Assembly (NCBI RefSeq): GCF_001646665.1
Contig: NZ_LWBU01000011.1
Span: 122,486 to 186,485, forward strand
Direction of reading: 5' to 3'
Source: Streptomyces noursei
GTDB lineage: Bacteria > Actinomycetota > Actinomycetes > Streptomycetales > Streptomycetaceae
Length of the DNA stretch: 64,000 bases
The translations under genes and the position numbers were made by a program. Under the pieces are notes generated by a model, which had not been told where the DNA came from, searched no databases, and saw nothing but the letters and a program-made list of their open reading frames with translations. Positions 45,036 through 52,670 of the stretch are shown here, one piece after another (within the stretch, counting starts at the first letter, position 1; each line of letters begins with the position of its first letter).

Positions 45036-45149
45036 GAGGGGAAGACTCCTGACTGCCCCAGGCGGGGCGGAAGATGAGAGGGCGCGCTGGGGTGGCCGGG
45101 ACCGTGGCAGGAACGGCCACCCCAAGCGCGCGTCATACGGCGCGGGCGG

Positions 45150-45467
45150 TCACCACCAGCTGGAGGACTTCTTGGCAGCCTTCGCCTTCGCGGCCTCGTT
45201 CACGACCCGCTGCCTCTCCGTGGTGAGCGCGGCGATCTCGGCGATCAGCCGCGTCTCGGCCGACGCCCAGGCGGTGTCCAGCTTGCGTTCCGCGCGGGCG
45301 GAGCTGCCACCGCGCGCGACGCGGTAGGAGCCGCTGGCCGCACTGGCGAGGATCGCGCGGCGCTCGCGGCCGTCCAGCGGCCACAACTCGCGGTTTTGCA
45401 CCGCTGCGAGCTTCCGGCTCGCCTCCTGGATGGCGCGGTCCAGGCGGCGGGTGTCGGGCTTACCCAT
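45150..45467 (-). CDS. Small helical protein of the transfer operon
   Basis: The 105-aa product starts at ATG 45467 with AGGAG 8 nt upstream. It is charged and helical (DTRRLDRAIQEASRKLAAVQNRELWP; RLIAEIAALTTERQRVVNEAAKAKAAKK) and ends in SSSWW. I do not recognise the family. The position between the RRQ-motif gene and traB is consistent with a conserved AICE hypothetical. Confidence 0.75.
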   Translation of the reverse strand: MGKPDTRRLDRAIQEASRKLAAVQNRELWPLDGRERRAILASAASGSYRVARGGSSARAERKLDTAWASAETRLIAEIAALTTERQRVVNEAAKAKAAKKSSSWW

Positions 45468-45468
45468 G

Positions 45469-45816
45469 TCAGACACTCCTCGGACAGTCGGAAGGTGTGG
45501 GGAAGGCGCACGGCACACACGTGCCGAGCGAGGGCGGGATGACGTAGCCGGCATCCCGGCGGCACTGCGGGCAGGTGCGGCGCGCGGCATTCGCCTTGGC
45601 CAGAGCCGCCCGTTTCGCGTCCGTCATGGGCCTCACCGGCTTGGCCAGGTCGACGCGGTAGAGGTAGGCGACCAGCGGGCCGCGCCGGCGGCGCGGCCGT
45701 TCGAGCTGAGCTGCCACGTCCTGGCCGCCGGGCCGAAGACCTTGTGCGCGGAGTTGGCGACGGGTGGCGTAGCCGTCCGGGGCCAGGCGCCACCGGAACA
45801 CCGGCAGCGCCCCCAT
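45469..45816 (-). CDS. RRQ-motif zinc-binding protein of the transfer operon
   Basis: The 115-aa protein begins at an ATG that shares a base with the previous stop (TGATG); a GTG one codon upstream is also possible. It contains YATRRQLRAQGLRPGGQDVAAQ, the RRQ(R)L motif that names an actinobacterial mobile-element family, and two CxxC pairs (CPQCRRD and TCVPC) that probably bind one zinc ion. Role unknown, probably in transfer. Confidence 0.8.
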   Translation of the reverse strand: MGALPVFRWRLAPDGYATRRQLRAQGLRPGGQDVAAQLERPRRRRGPLVAYLYRVDLAKPVRPMTDAKRAALAKANAARRTCPQCRRDAGYVIPPSLGTCVPCAFPTPSDCPRSV

Positions 45817-46934
45817 CACGCCACCTCAGCCGATGCGGCGCGTTCAGCGAGCAGGGTGTCCCGCAAGATTCGGGCGTTCGCGGGCGAGGTGCGCACCGTG
45901 CGGCGGATGCCTTCGGCGGTCACCTTCGCGTCCGGCCAGTCGGCCGTCGCCGCCCGCGCTTCGGCGAGCAGTTCGGCCGGGGTGCGCTTCGGACGGGTCG
46001 ACTTCGCCACCGCTGGCAGACGGCCGGTGGTGCGGCGCGGCCGGATCGACTCAGCAGCAGCGACCGCCCGCCGCTCGATCGAGGCCACCGGAGCAGCCAC
46101 GGCCAGCGGGAACGGCTTGAGGGGCGGGGTCGACTTGCCCAGGTCGACCGCGACCGGATCGGGCACCGTCAGCCGGGTCAACGTGACCACCGGGCCCGGG
46201 GTCGATTCGGGCAGGTCAGCCGTAGACCGTTTCCTGATGAACTGGGTGGATTCCTCCGCATTCAGTTCCGGACTGGAGTCGAGTGCGGGGGCGAGGGTGG
46301 TGCCGCCGAACATCGAGGCCAGCGCGGCGTCCGCACCGGCGGTGACACGCTCGCGCTGAACGTCCAGCAGCCTCGATCCGAGCGCCGCGTCCCCGACCCC
46401 GACTTTGCGGGCCAGCCGCCACGATGCCCGGTCCGAGCGCTTGCGCACCCGGTCGCTGGGGTGCTGGGTGGCGCGGGCGCGGTGGTAGGCGAGCGCCTGG
46501 ACCAGATCGGCGGTGCGGCGCTCGTTCTCCGCGTCCCGGCCGTCGGTGTGCACCACGATCCGCCGGGCCAGGAACGCCATGCCCTCGGCCGAGACGGACA
46601 TGCCCATCGGGGTCAGGGCGTAGATCACGGTCCGCCCCGGATCGGGGGCGGCCATCGCCCCCATGACGGCGGCGGCGGCCGGCAGCGCCCACAAACCGGC
46701 GCGGACGATGCGCGGGGAGGACTGCCCCAGCATGGTCAGACCCAGCAGGACCAGGGCGAGCACAGCCGTGGCGCCCTCACCGGCGGCGAGCGCACCGAGC
46801 GCGGTGCCCTTGCCGTAGGCGTGGCCGATGTTGCTGTAGGTGCCGATCCCGCCGAACACGCCCGTGGCCAGCATCGGCACGAACGCCGCCGCCAGGACCC
46901 CGACCTGTACGCGGGTGAGCTTCGCGCCGGTCAT
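45816..46934 (-). CDS. SpdB/DUF2637-like membrane protein
   Basis: The 372-aa protein has about four hydrophobic segments in the first 120 residues (VGVLAAAFVPMLATGVFGGIGTYSNIGHAYG; ALAAGEGATAVLALVLLGLTML; GLWALPAAAAVMGAMAA) followed by a long soluble region rich in Ala, Arg and Pro and ending in a helix-turn-helix-like stretch (DAKVTAEGIRRTVRTSPANARILRDTLL). This layout matches the spread proteins (SpdB2/DUF2637 type) that interact with TraB in intramycelial plasmid spreading. It overlaps both neighbours by 1-4 bp. Confidence 0.8.
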   Translation of the reverse strand: MTGAKLTRVQVGVLAAAFVPMLATGVFGGIGTYSNIGHAYGKGTALGALAAGEGATAVLALVLLGLTMLGQSSPRIVRAGLWALPAAAAVMGAMAAPDPGRTVIYALTPMGMSVSAEGMAFLARRIVVHTDGRDAENERRTADLVQALAYHRARATQHPSDRVRKRSDRASWRLARKVGVGDAALGSRLLDVQRERVTAGADAALASMFGGTTLAPALDSSPELNAEESTQFIRKRSTADLPESTPGPVVTLTRLTVPDPVAVDLGKSTPPLKPFPLAVAAPVASIERRAVAAAESIRPRRTTGRLPAVAKSTRPKRTPAELLAEARAATADWPDAKVTAEGIRRTVRTSPANARILRDTLLAERAASAEVA

Positions 46935-47377
46935 CGCACACCCCCGGCGGTGAGCAGGGCGGCGAAGAAGAGCAAGCCGCCGGCGGTCAGGGTGAGGTCG
47001 ACCGCCTGGCGCAGGCAGGAGAACTTGGCAACCGCCAGCCGGGACAGGCCGGCGATGTCGGCGGCCAGGTCCCCCGCGACGGCGGCGGGGATCTCCTCCG
47101 GGGTGAGGGTGGCCCACAGGGGGAAGCCGTGCCGGCCGCCCAGGTTCGGGCGGGTCGAGCGCAGCAGCAGACCGGCCGCCGCCACCAGCAGCCCCACCCC
47201 GAGCCCGCCGGCGAGGATGGCGGGCCAGTACAGGGGCAGGTCCCGGGCGAGCAACCAGGTACCGCCGAGCACCGCGCCGACGAACACCAGCAGCAGCGCG
47301 GCTTTGGTGTCGGTCCGCGCGATCTCCGCCTTCACCTCGGCGTGCGCGGCGATCAGATTGCGGTCGGTGGTACTCAC
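46931..47377 (-). CDS. Pycsar-effector-like transmembrane protein (DUF5706/PycTM type)
   Basis: The 148-aa protein starts with GTG 47377 (MSTTDRNLIAAHAEVKAEI), overlapping the previous stop. The signature EIARTDTKAALLLVFVGAVLGG, two transmembrane helices, a cytosolic helical linker and a further C-terminal hydrophobic helix (LTLTAGGLLFFAALLTAGG) match the PycTM module, the membrane-disrupting effector of Pycsar anti-phage systems. No cyclase gene is adjacent, so this is either an orphan or a transfer-related member of the same fold. Related proteins occur in many actinomycete elements beside spd genes. The call is from motif and architecture. Confidence 0.65.
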   Translation of the reverse strand: MSTTDRNLIAAHAEVKAEIARTDTKAALLLVFVGAVLGGTWLLARDLPLYWPAILAGGLGVGLLVAAAGLLLRSTRPNLGGRHGFPLWATLTPEEIPAAVAGDLAADIAGLSRLAVAKFSCLRQAVDLTLTAGGLLFFAALLTAGGVR

Positions 47378-47643
47378 GCGGCACCGCCGGTAAGGCTCGT
47401 GCCGGCCGCGCGGTTGACCAGCGCGACCCGGGCGGCCAGCGCGCGGCGGCGGGCCCGGCGGATGCGACGCTCGTCCAGCTCGGTCGGCGTGCGGTCGAGG
47501 GTGACGATGTGCGCGTCCAGCAGGTCGACGTCCGCGAGGATCACGGGCATCTCCCGCTCGATCGCGTCCAGCTCCGCGACCGTCGGCTCCATGAAGTCGG
47601 CGAACGCGGTAACAGCGTCCTGAACAGTGACGATGTGGTTCAT
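47374..47643 (-). CDS. Small helical protein leading the transfer operon (DUF6284-like)
   Basis: The 89-aa protein starts at ATG 47643 with GGGAG 10 nt upstream. The sequence MNHIVTVQDAVTAFADFMEPTVAELDAIEREMPVILADVDLLDAHIVTLDRTP followed by an Arg-rich helix matches my recollection of DUF6284, found at this place in Streptomyces elements. It is the first gene of the leftward operon and is coupled to the next by a GTGA overlap. Function unknown. Confidence 0.75.
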   Translation of the reverse strand: MNHIVTVQDAVTAFADFMEPTVAELDAIEREMPVILADVDLLDAHIVTLDRTPTELDERRIRRARRRALAARVALVNRAAGTSLTGGAA

Positions 47644-48296
47644 GGGTCGTGGTCTCCCTAGCAGGTGAAACGGCCCGAACAGCACCCCCGGAGTAGCCGC
47701 TCCGGGGGTGCACGCCGTTGGAACCAGCAATCCGGCTCCCCTCGGCCCCACCCGTACGGCCAGCGGGCCGGACGGGCGGGGGAGGCAACCGGCCGCAGCA
47801 ATGCGACTGCAGGGGTCAGGTGACGCGGTGGGCGTGGTCGCCTCGCCGGTCCAGCGGTGGCGGCACCTGAAGTCTTCGTCGGAGCACCGAAGCCTCCTTG
47901 GTTTCGAACAACGGGGATGAAGCACTGCAAGGGGGACCTATATCCCCACCCTCCGGCCGTTGCTCGCGGTCACCGGGCCACCTCGCCAGTACGGGCCGAA
48001 ACCCTGTTCCACCTGGCCTTTAGCGGGATTGCAGCGTCCCCGCCCTCTGCACGTGCGGCATCAGCCGCCATCCAGCCGAGCGGTTCCCGCCCTCGCTGGG
48101 ATGCAGTACCTGTTTTACAGGTATTGCATGGGTCCTCGTCAAGTACGTCGACGGAATCGCATGGCTTTGCGCCGGAACTTCCTGGCGCACAATCAGCATC
48201 GGTGCAGGTGAGGGGAGTTGGTTACCCCATGCGTAGACAGCTCAGGGAGTTCTGGCTACCGTCAAGAAGTCCCTAGACGTCCCATCGGGGGTGCAG
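47644..48296. promoter_or_regulatory. Divergent control region of the element
   Basis: This 653-bp gap separates the leftward transfer-replication operon from the rightward regulator gene. I see no gene in it. The main feature is the 29-bp palindrome at 48101-48129. Promoters for both directions must lie here. Confidence 0.6.
48101..48129. promoter_or_regulatory. 29-bp near-perfect palindrome (candidate operator)
   Basis: ATGCAGTACCTGT, a TTT centre, and ACAGGTATTGCAT: 13-bp arms with one mismatch. Its size and symmetry are those of a dimer-binding operator. It sits 170 bp before the HTH regulator and 460 bp upstream of the transfer operon. Confidence 0.7.
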
Positions 48297-49055
48297 ATGT
48301 CCAACGAACGCCTGCGGTCGGCTCTGTTAGCCCGTGGCATGACCGTCCAGGGATTGGCCGATGAGATCGGAGTCAACCCAAAAACGATTGAGCGCTGGAT
48401 CACGCAGGGCAAAGTGCCGTACCGGCGGCACCAGTACGCAACGGCCACAGTGCTCAATGTCGACGTCACGACCCTGTGGGACGACAGGCGCGCGGTGGAC
48501 AGCGCGACAGACCTGACCAAAGCGGAGATCGTCGCTGTCTACCCGCATCGGCACACCGTGCCGCCCGGCCTCTGGCGTGAGCTGTACGCGCGGGCGGGGA
48601 GGAACCTTGACGTGCTCGTCTACTCGGGGCTCTTCCTGTCCGAGGACCCTTCGTTTCTGGATCTTCTGAAGAAGAAGGCTGAGGCGACCACGCAGGTACG
48701 CGTCCTGCTGGGGGACCCCGACTGCGAAGCGGTCCGGCAGCGTGGCATGGACGAGGGCCATCGAATCATGGACGGGAAGATCCGGAACGCGTTGGTGAAC
48801 TATCGGCCTCTCTTCAAAAGCTGTCCGGAGATCCGCTTCCGTCTGCACGCAACTACGCTCTACAACTCCATCTACCGGTCCGATGACGAGATGCTCGTCA
48901 ACCCCCATGTCTACGGCATCGGTGCCTACATGGCGCCGGTCTTCCACCTACGGCGGATGCCGGGCGGCGGTCTATTCGACACCTACGCGAATAGCATCGA
49001 ACAGACCTGGGGAGGCGCACGCCAGATCACGGACCGCGACGTCACGGGAGCATGA
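48297..49055 (+). CDS. HTH (XRE-type) regulator with C-terminal DUF5919/PLD-like domain
   Basis: The 252-aa protein begins MSNERLRSALLARGMTVQGLADEIGVNPKTIERWITQGKVPYRRHQYATA, a clear XRE-type helix-turn-helix. I use ATG 48297 (GGGGG upstream); GTG 48291 is possible. The C-terminal 170 residues contain LDVLVYSGLFLSEDPSF, QVRVLLGDPDCEAVRQRG, and YGIGAYMAPVFHLRRMPGGGLFDTY, which resemble the phospholipase-D-like sensory fold often attached to HTH domains in actinobacteria. It forms a tight pair with a Nudix gene, as regulators next to immunity genes do in pSAM2-like elements. Its ligand is unknown. Confidence 0.83.
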   Translation: MSNERLRSALLARGMTVQGLADEIGVNPKTIERWITQGKVPYRRHQYATATVLNVDVTTLWDDRRAVDSATDLTKAEIVAVYPHRHTVPPGLWRELYARAGRNLDVLVYSGLFLSEDPSFLDLLKKKAEATTQVRVLLGDPDCEAVRQRGMDEGHRIMDGKIRNALVNYRPLFKSCPEIRFRLHATTLYNSIYRSDDEMLVNPHVYGIGAYMAPVFHLRRMPGGGLFDTYANSIEQTWGGARQITDRDVTGA

Positions 49056-49057
49056 AC

Positions 49058-49531
49058 ATGGGACGCATCGACTACTTGCACGACCCTGACGCTCCGCCGG
49101 CCAACTCGGTCGTCCCGTCTGTCGTGGCCTTCGTACAGAACGATGCGGGTCAGGTGCTGGTGATCCAGCGGTCCGACAATGGGCGCTGGGCGTTGCCCGG
49201 TGGAGGTCACGACGCAGGCGAGTCGATCAGTGACACCGTGGTGCGCGAAGTCTGGGAAGAAACCGGCATCAAGGCTGAAGTCGTCAGCATGTCGGGGATC
49301 TACACCGACCCGGGTCACGTGATGCAGTACGACGACGGAGAGGTTCGCCAGCAGTTCAGCATCTGCTTTCGCGCGCGCCCCGTCGGGGGTGAGCTGCGTA
49401 CGAGCAACGAGACGACACAAGTCCGCTGGGCTGACCCAGCGGACTTGTCGAAGTTGGACATCCACCCCACCATGCGGCTCCGGATCGAGCACGCCATGGA
49501 TCGCGCGCGGACAACCCCCTACATCGGTTGA
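49058..49531 (+). CDS. Nudix hydrolase (Pif-like immunity candidate)
   Basis: The 157-aa protein has an intact Nudix box, GGGHDAGESISDTVVREVWEETGI. ATG 49058 follows GGGAG by 7 nt; ATG 49052 overlaps the previous stop but is too close to the ribosome site. It is cotranscribed with the HTH regulator. By analogy with pSAM2 Pif, a Nudix-motif protein that blocks redundant transfer between carriers, it may give entry exclusion; that is inference from family and place. It overlaps the convergent HD gene by 13 bp. Confidence 0.9.
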   Translation: MGRIDYLHDPDAPPANSVVPSVVAFVQNDAGQVLVIQRSDNGRWALPGGGHDAGESISDTVVREVWEETGIKAEVVSMSGIYTDPGHVMQYDDGEVRQQFSICFRARPVGGELRTSNETTQVRWADPADLSKLDIHPTMRLRIEHAMDRARTTPYIG

Positions 49532-50118
49532 CGCTTGGCGGTAGCGACCCGTTCCAGCACGCGCGAGGTGCTCGCGAGGATCTCCGGCTCTGCCCGGCGG
49601 ATGAACGTGCCGATCAGGCTGTCCGGCCCGTACCTTCCGGCGATCTCGTTGACTCGGTCGATCGGGTTCGTGGGCGTACCGTCCGGCGTCGTGTTCATGT
49701 CGCAATAGCAGAGCGCGTCGTTCAGGTGCGGGCTGTCACGGGGGAACTTGGATTCCAGTTCCTCTCGGAGCCCTCTCGCCTCTGCCTCCATCCACGCACA
49801 CGAGTGGTGGGCTACCAGGTTCACGACCCGTTCGTCAGCGCGAGCCACGTCCCGGAGGTAGCGGGCGCCGTCCAGCGGGTGGAAGCCCGTCTTGGCAAGA
49901 CCTGGCGAGTACCCGATGTCATGAAGGACGGCCGCCGCTTCCAGCAGCTCGGCATCCTCTCCGAGGATGCGCGCGATACTGCGCGCCCGCTCAGCGACCC
50001 CCAAGCAGTGCTTCCAGCGGCGTGGCAAGGGCTCGGCAAGCAGGGACTCCGCCAAGGGGTAGGCCCACTCCGTCAGCTCCGACAAGCTACGAACGCTCCT
50101 CTCGAATCGGCACAGCAC
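49519..50118 (-). CDS. HD-domain phosphohydrolase
   Basis: The protein of up to 199 aa has the HD metal-binding pattern: HCLGVAERARSIARI, AAVLHDIGYSPGLAKTGFHPLDGARYL, VVNLVAHHSC, and ALCYCDMNTTPDG. These fit His...His-Asp...Asp of small HD hydrolases acting on nucleotides. The start is unclear. GTG 50118 overlaps the upstream regulator gene by 32 bp; a TTG at 50085, with AGAGGAG 10 nt upstream, would begin one base past the regulator stop. The overlap with the regulator points to co-expression. Confidence 0.85.
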   Translation of the reverse strand: MLCRFERSVRSLSELTEWAYPLAESLLAEPLPRRWKHCLGVAERARSIARILGEDAELLEAAAVLHDIGYSPGLAKTGFHPLDGARYLRDVARADERVVNLVAHHSCAWMEAEARGLREELESKFPRDSPHLNDALCYCDMNTTPDGTPTNPIDRVNEIAGRYGPDSLIGTFIRRAEPEILASTSRVLERVATAKRQPM

Positions 50119-50548
50119 GGACCGTCCGCGCCTTGCCCTGCCCCCCGCTCGCCAGCACGCCGGCGGCCTCCAACTTGTCCAGAGCCTTGGTCACGGTGGG
50201 ACGAGAGATACCGAACCGCGCTGCCAGAACGGAAGCGCTGGGAAAGGCTGCCCCTACTTCGAGACCTTCCTCCGTGACGATGTCTGCGATTCGATCGACC
50301 AGCGGGCGTCGATCGGCTTGGTTCCCTGCTCGTATCACGCGCCATCGTCCGCCAGGCACTGGCTCGGCGATGCCATCCCGTTGGAGAACACTGAACGCCC
50401 GGAGCGCCACCCCACGCGAGATCTTGTAGTCGCGCATGAGGTCAGCAGCAGATGGAAGCTCCACCATGTCCGGGTCCGCCTCGATACGGGTCCTCACCGC
50501 ATCCGCAACCTTCAGGAAGGTCCCCCGTGGGCTAACTTGCTGCGGCAC
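50087..50548 (-). CDS. Regulator with two tandem winged-helix (GntR-like) domains
   Basis: The 153-aa protein starts at GTG 50548 with AGGAGG 5-7 nt upstream. It has two winged-helix units: residues about 8-70 (KVADAVRTRIEADPDMVELPSAADLMRDYKISRGVALRAFSVLQRDGIAEPVPGGRW) and about 80-145 (LVDRIADIVTEEGLEVGAAFPSASVLAARFGISRPTVTKALDKLEAAGVLASGGQGK). Both resemble GntR DNA-binding domains; no effector-binding domain follows. AICE repressors such as KorSA are GntR-family, so this may be the repressor of transfer. It is divergent from the OLD-like ATPase gene. Confidence 0.83.
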   Translation of the reverse strand: MPQQVSPRGTFLKVADAVRTRIEADPDMVELPSAADLMRDYKISRGVALRAFSVLQRDGIAEPVPGGRWRVIRAGNQADRRPLVDRIADIVTEEGLEVGAAFPSASVLAARFGISRPTVTKALDKLEAAGVLASGGQGKARTVRAVPIREERS

Positions 50549-50739
50549 TCGCTCCTCCTGCTCTACCGACCGTCGTGCCGCCCCAGCTTCCCACGCCATG
50601 GCCTACACCGGGAGGACCGTTCATCACCTCCGCCCTGAACGGACCGCCAACTCGGTCATCTGAAAGTTTCGATCTCGCTCCCATGAGGAACTGGACGGAT
50701 ATATCGTTGCTTGGAGCGTTGAAACTGAGAGGGGTCCTG

Positions 50740-52500
50740 ATGGAATCAACCGAATCGGCGGGGAATGCTGAAACTTTCTCAATTCGCGTTTCGTCTGTAA
50801 AGCTTCTAAGTGGTGACGTGATCACCCTTCCTCGGGCGGGCGTAACTGCCATCGTGGGGCCTAATAATGCGGGCAAGTCGACACTTATTCGAGAAATGTC
50901 GACCCACATCAGATTTGGTCCTGTCAACGCACCCCTACACGGCACCTCCTTTATTGTAGAAAACGCTCCACTGGAATGGTCAGGAAGTGAGGAGGATGCC
51001 AAGGCTAGAATTTTGCAGCACGCGAAAGTGGTCAATATCGGCGGGCAGAATAACTTCGTTCGCCCTGGTGCCCAAGTGCCCATTGATGCGATTAGCTGGC
51101 GCCTTTCGTTCGATGCGATTGAACATGGGTTGCAGGAGATGTGGGATCTCCTGGTGTTCTATGGAGACGCATGGCAAAGAATTCACAGCGCGGCTTCGGT
51201 GGAGATGCGTAATGTTTTCGACGACCCTGCCGTGTCTCCTCTTCATGTCCTCCAGGACCGCTCTGACCTCTTTGCGGAACTGTGCAATCTCTCCATGGAG
51301 GTGTTTGGTCAACCTCTCACGCTTGACCGCCTTAGCAAAAATATTAATCTACGAGTCGGTGAAACGGGTATCCCTTCACCAAGGGTGGATGAAATTAGCG
51401 CGGAGTACCGAACCGCTCTGTCGTCGCTGCCTACGTTGATGGAGCAAGGGGATGGCATGAAAAGCCTCATCGGGCTTCTCGTCTCCTTGGTGACATCTGT
51501 CTATCCAATCGTTTTCATTGATGAGCCTGAAGCGTTTCTTCACCCGCCACAAGCCATGGCCTTGGGTAGAATCCTCGGTGAACAGGCTAGGGTAAAGAAT
51601 ACGCAGATTGTCCTGGCGACTCACGATCGCAATATTCTCTCTGGTTTGCTGCAATCGGAGGCGGATGTGTCGATTGTCCGCCTTGAAAGAGCGGCTGGCG
51701 ATAGAACGCGAGCGCGTCAACTTAACGTTGAGGAGCTAAGGAGTATTTGGAACGATCCGGTTCTGCGGTACTCGAACGTTCTAGATGGGCTCTTCCACAA
51801 GGCTGTCGTCCTCGCTGAAGCTGAGCGGGACTGTACTTTTTATTCGTCCGCCCTGGAAGAGTATGCACCAAGGGGTGGGCTCCCTATTCTTCCCGGTGAT
51901 GTATTGTTCGTGCCTAGTGGTGGTAAGGATGGGTTCCCTCGGCTCGCGAAGGTGTTGCGTTCGGTCAGCGTTCCTGTGGTCGCCAGCCCGGACCTAGACG
52001 TCTTGAACGACAGAGGTAAGATGCGAGTTCTCGTTCAGGCTATGGGGGGAGAGTGGTCGCATCTCCAATCCGACTACGACAAGGCGACCGCAGAGTTCAG
52101 GCAACCTCGCGAGGCCACCCATGTAGCTGACGTTCTTGCAGCATTGAACGGCGTTTTTTCTTCTAGGGGAGAAGATTACTTTACGGCGGACGTTCGGCGA
52201 GAGTTCATGGCGCAGTTGAGAGGCAAGGGAAATCCATGGTCCGCATTGAAAGACTACGGAGAGTTGGCCTTTCGCGGCGATCCAGTGGCGGCTCAGTCTC
52301 TTCTCCAAAAGCTTGATTCGATGGGGATCGTCGCGGTGAGGGTGGGCGAGCTGGAGCGGTTCGCGCCGAATCTGGGAGTAGCTAAAGGAGCTGGATGGTT
52401 GCCTGCTGCTGTCGCAGCCGGATGCCATAGGGAAGACGCGGTCCGGAAGCACGTCGCCGCCCTTGTGAAGGCTGCCGCTATCGTAGACGCCGCCACCTAG
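50740..52500 (+). CDS. OLD-like AAA/ABC-type ATPase with TOPRIM-like C-terminal part (cargo, candidate defence gene)
   Basis: The 586-aa protein starts at ATG 50740 with GAGAGGGG 5 nt upstream; ATG 50683 is a weaker choice. AIVGPNNAGKSTLIREM is the Walker A of SMC/OLD-type ATPases, LMEQGDGMKSLIGLLVSLV is the ABC-like signature, PIVFIDEPEAFLHPPQAMALGRIL contains Walker B, and IVLATHDRNILSGLL the H-loop. The C-terminal part (VVLAEAERDCTFYSSALEEY; VLFVPSGGKDGFPRL; VPVVASPDLDVLND) fits the Glu and DxD blocks of an OLD-type TOPRIM nuclease. Its base composition is clearly more A/T-rich than any other gene in the window, indicating separate acquisition. OLD-family proteins act in phage defence (P2 Old, GajA); the activity here is inferred. 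Confidence 0.83.
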   Translation: MESTESAGNAETFSIRVSSVKLLSGDVITLPRAGVTAIVGPNNAGKSTLIREMSTHIRFGPVNAPLHGTSFIVENAPLEWSGSEEDAKARILQHAKVVNIGGQNNFVRPGAQVPIDAISWRLSFDAIEHGLQEMWDLLVFYGDAWQRIHSAASVEMRNVFDDPAVSPLHVLQDRSDLFAELCNLSMEVFGQPLTLDRLSKNINLRVGETGIPSPRVDEISAEYRTALSSLPTLMEQGDGMKSLIGLLVSLVTSVYPIVFIDEPEAFLHPPQAMALGRILGEQARVKNTQIVLATHDRNILSGLLQSEADVSIVRLERAAGDRTRARQLNVEELRSIWNDPVLRYSNVLDGLFHKAVVLAEAERDCTFYSSALEEYAPRGGLPILPGDVLFVPSGGKDGFPRLAKVLRSVSVPVVASPDLDVLNDRGKMRVLVQAMGGEWSHLQSDYDKATAEFRQPREATHVADVLAALNGVFSSRGEDYFTADVRREFMAQLRGKGNPWSALKDYGELAFRGDPVAAQSLLQKLDSMGIVAVRVGELERFAPNLGVAKGAGWLPAAVAAGCHREDAVRKHVAALVKAAAIVDAAT

Positions 52501-52534
52501 GGGGAATGGGGGCACCGCGATGGCGCCGAAGCAA

Positions 52535-52553
52535 GGTCTCAAATGTGGTCTCA
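52535..52553 (+). repeat. Paired GGTCTCA repeats, right end (candidate integrase arm site)
   Basis: GGTCTCA at 52535-52541 and 52547-52553 with a 5-nt spacer repeats the arrangement at 36578-36596, same strand. It lies 117 bp inside the attR core. No gene is seen between 52501 and 52670. Confidence 0.5.
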
Positions 52554-52670
52554 ATGGCCGCCGATTCCGAGATTGTCCGCTGTCGTCCACAGGAATCCAG
52601 CAACCCTTCTGACCAGGTAAGCAGCGGTGATTGCGAACGTCCCTGAACAACCCCGGACCAAGACCGGACA

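Noticed and set aside
50575..50739. N-terminal extension of the OLD-like ATPase from 50575 or 50683
   Set aside because: The good ribosome site is before ATG 50740, and the extra residues overlap the control region shared with the divergent regulator.
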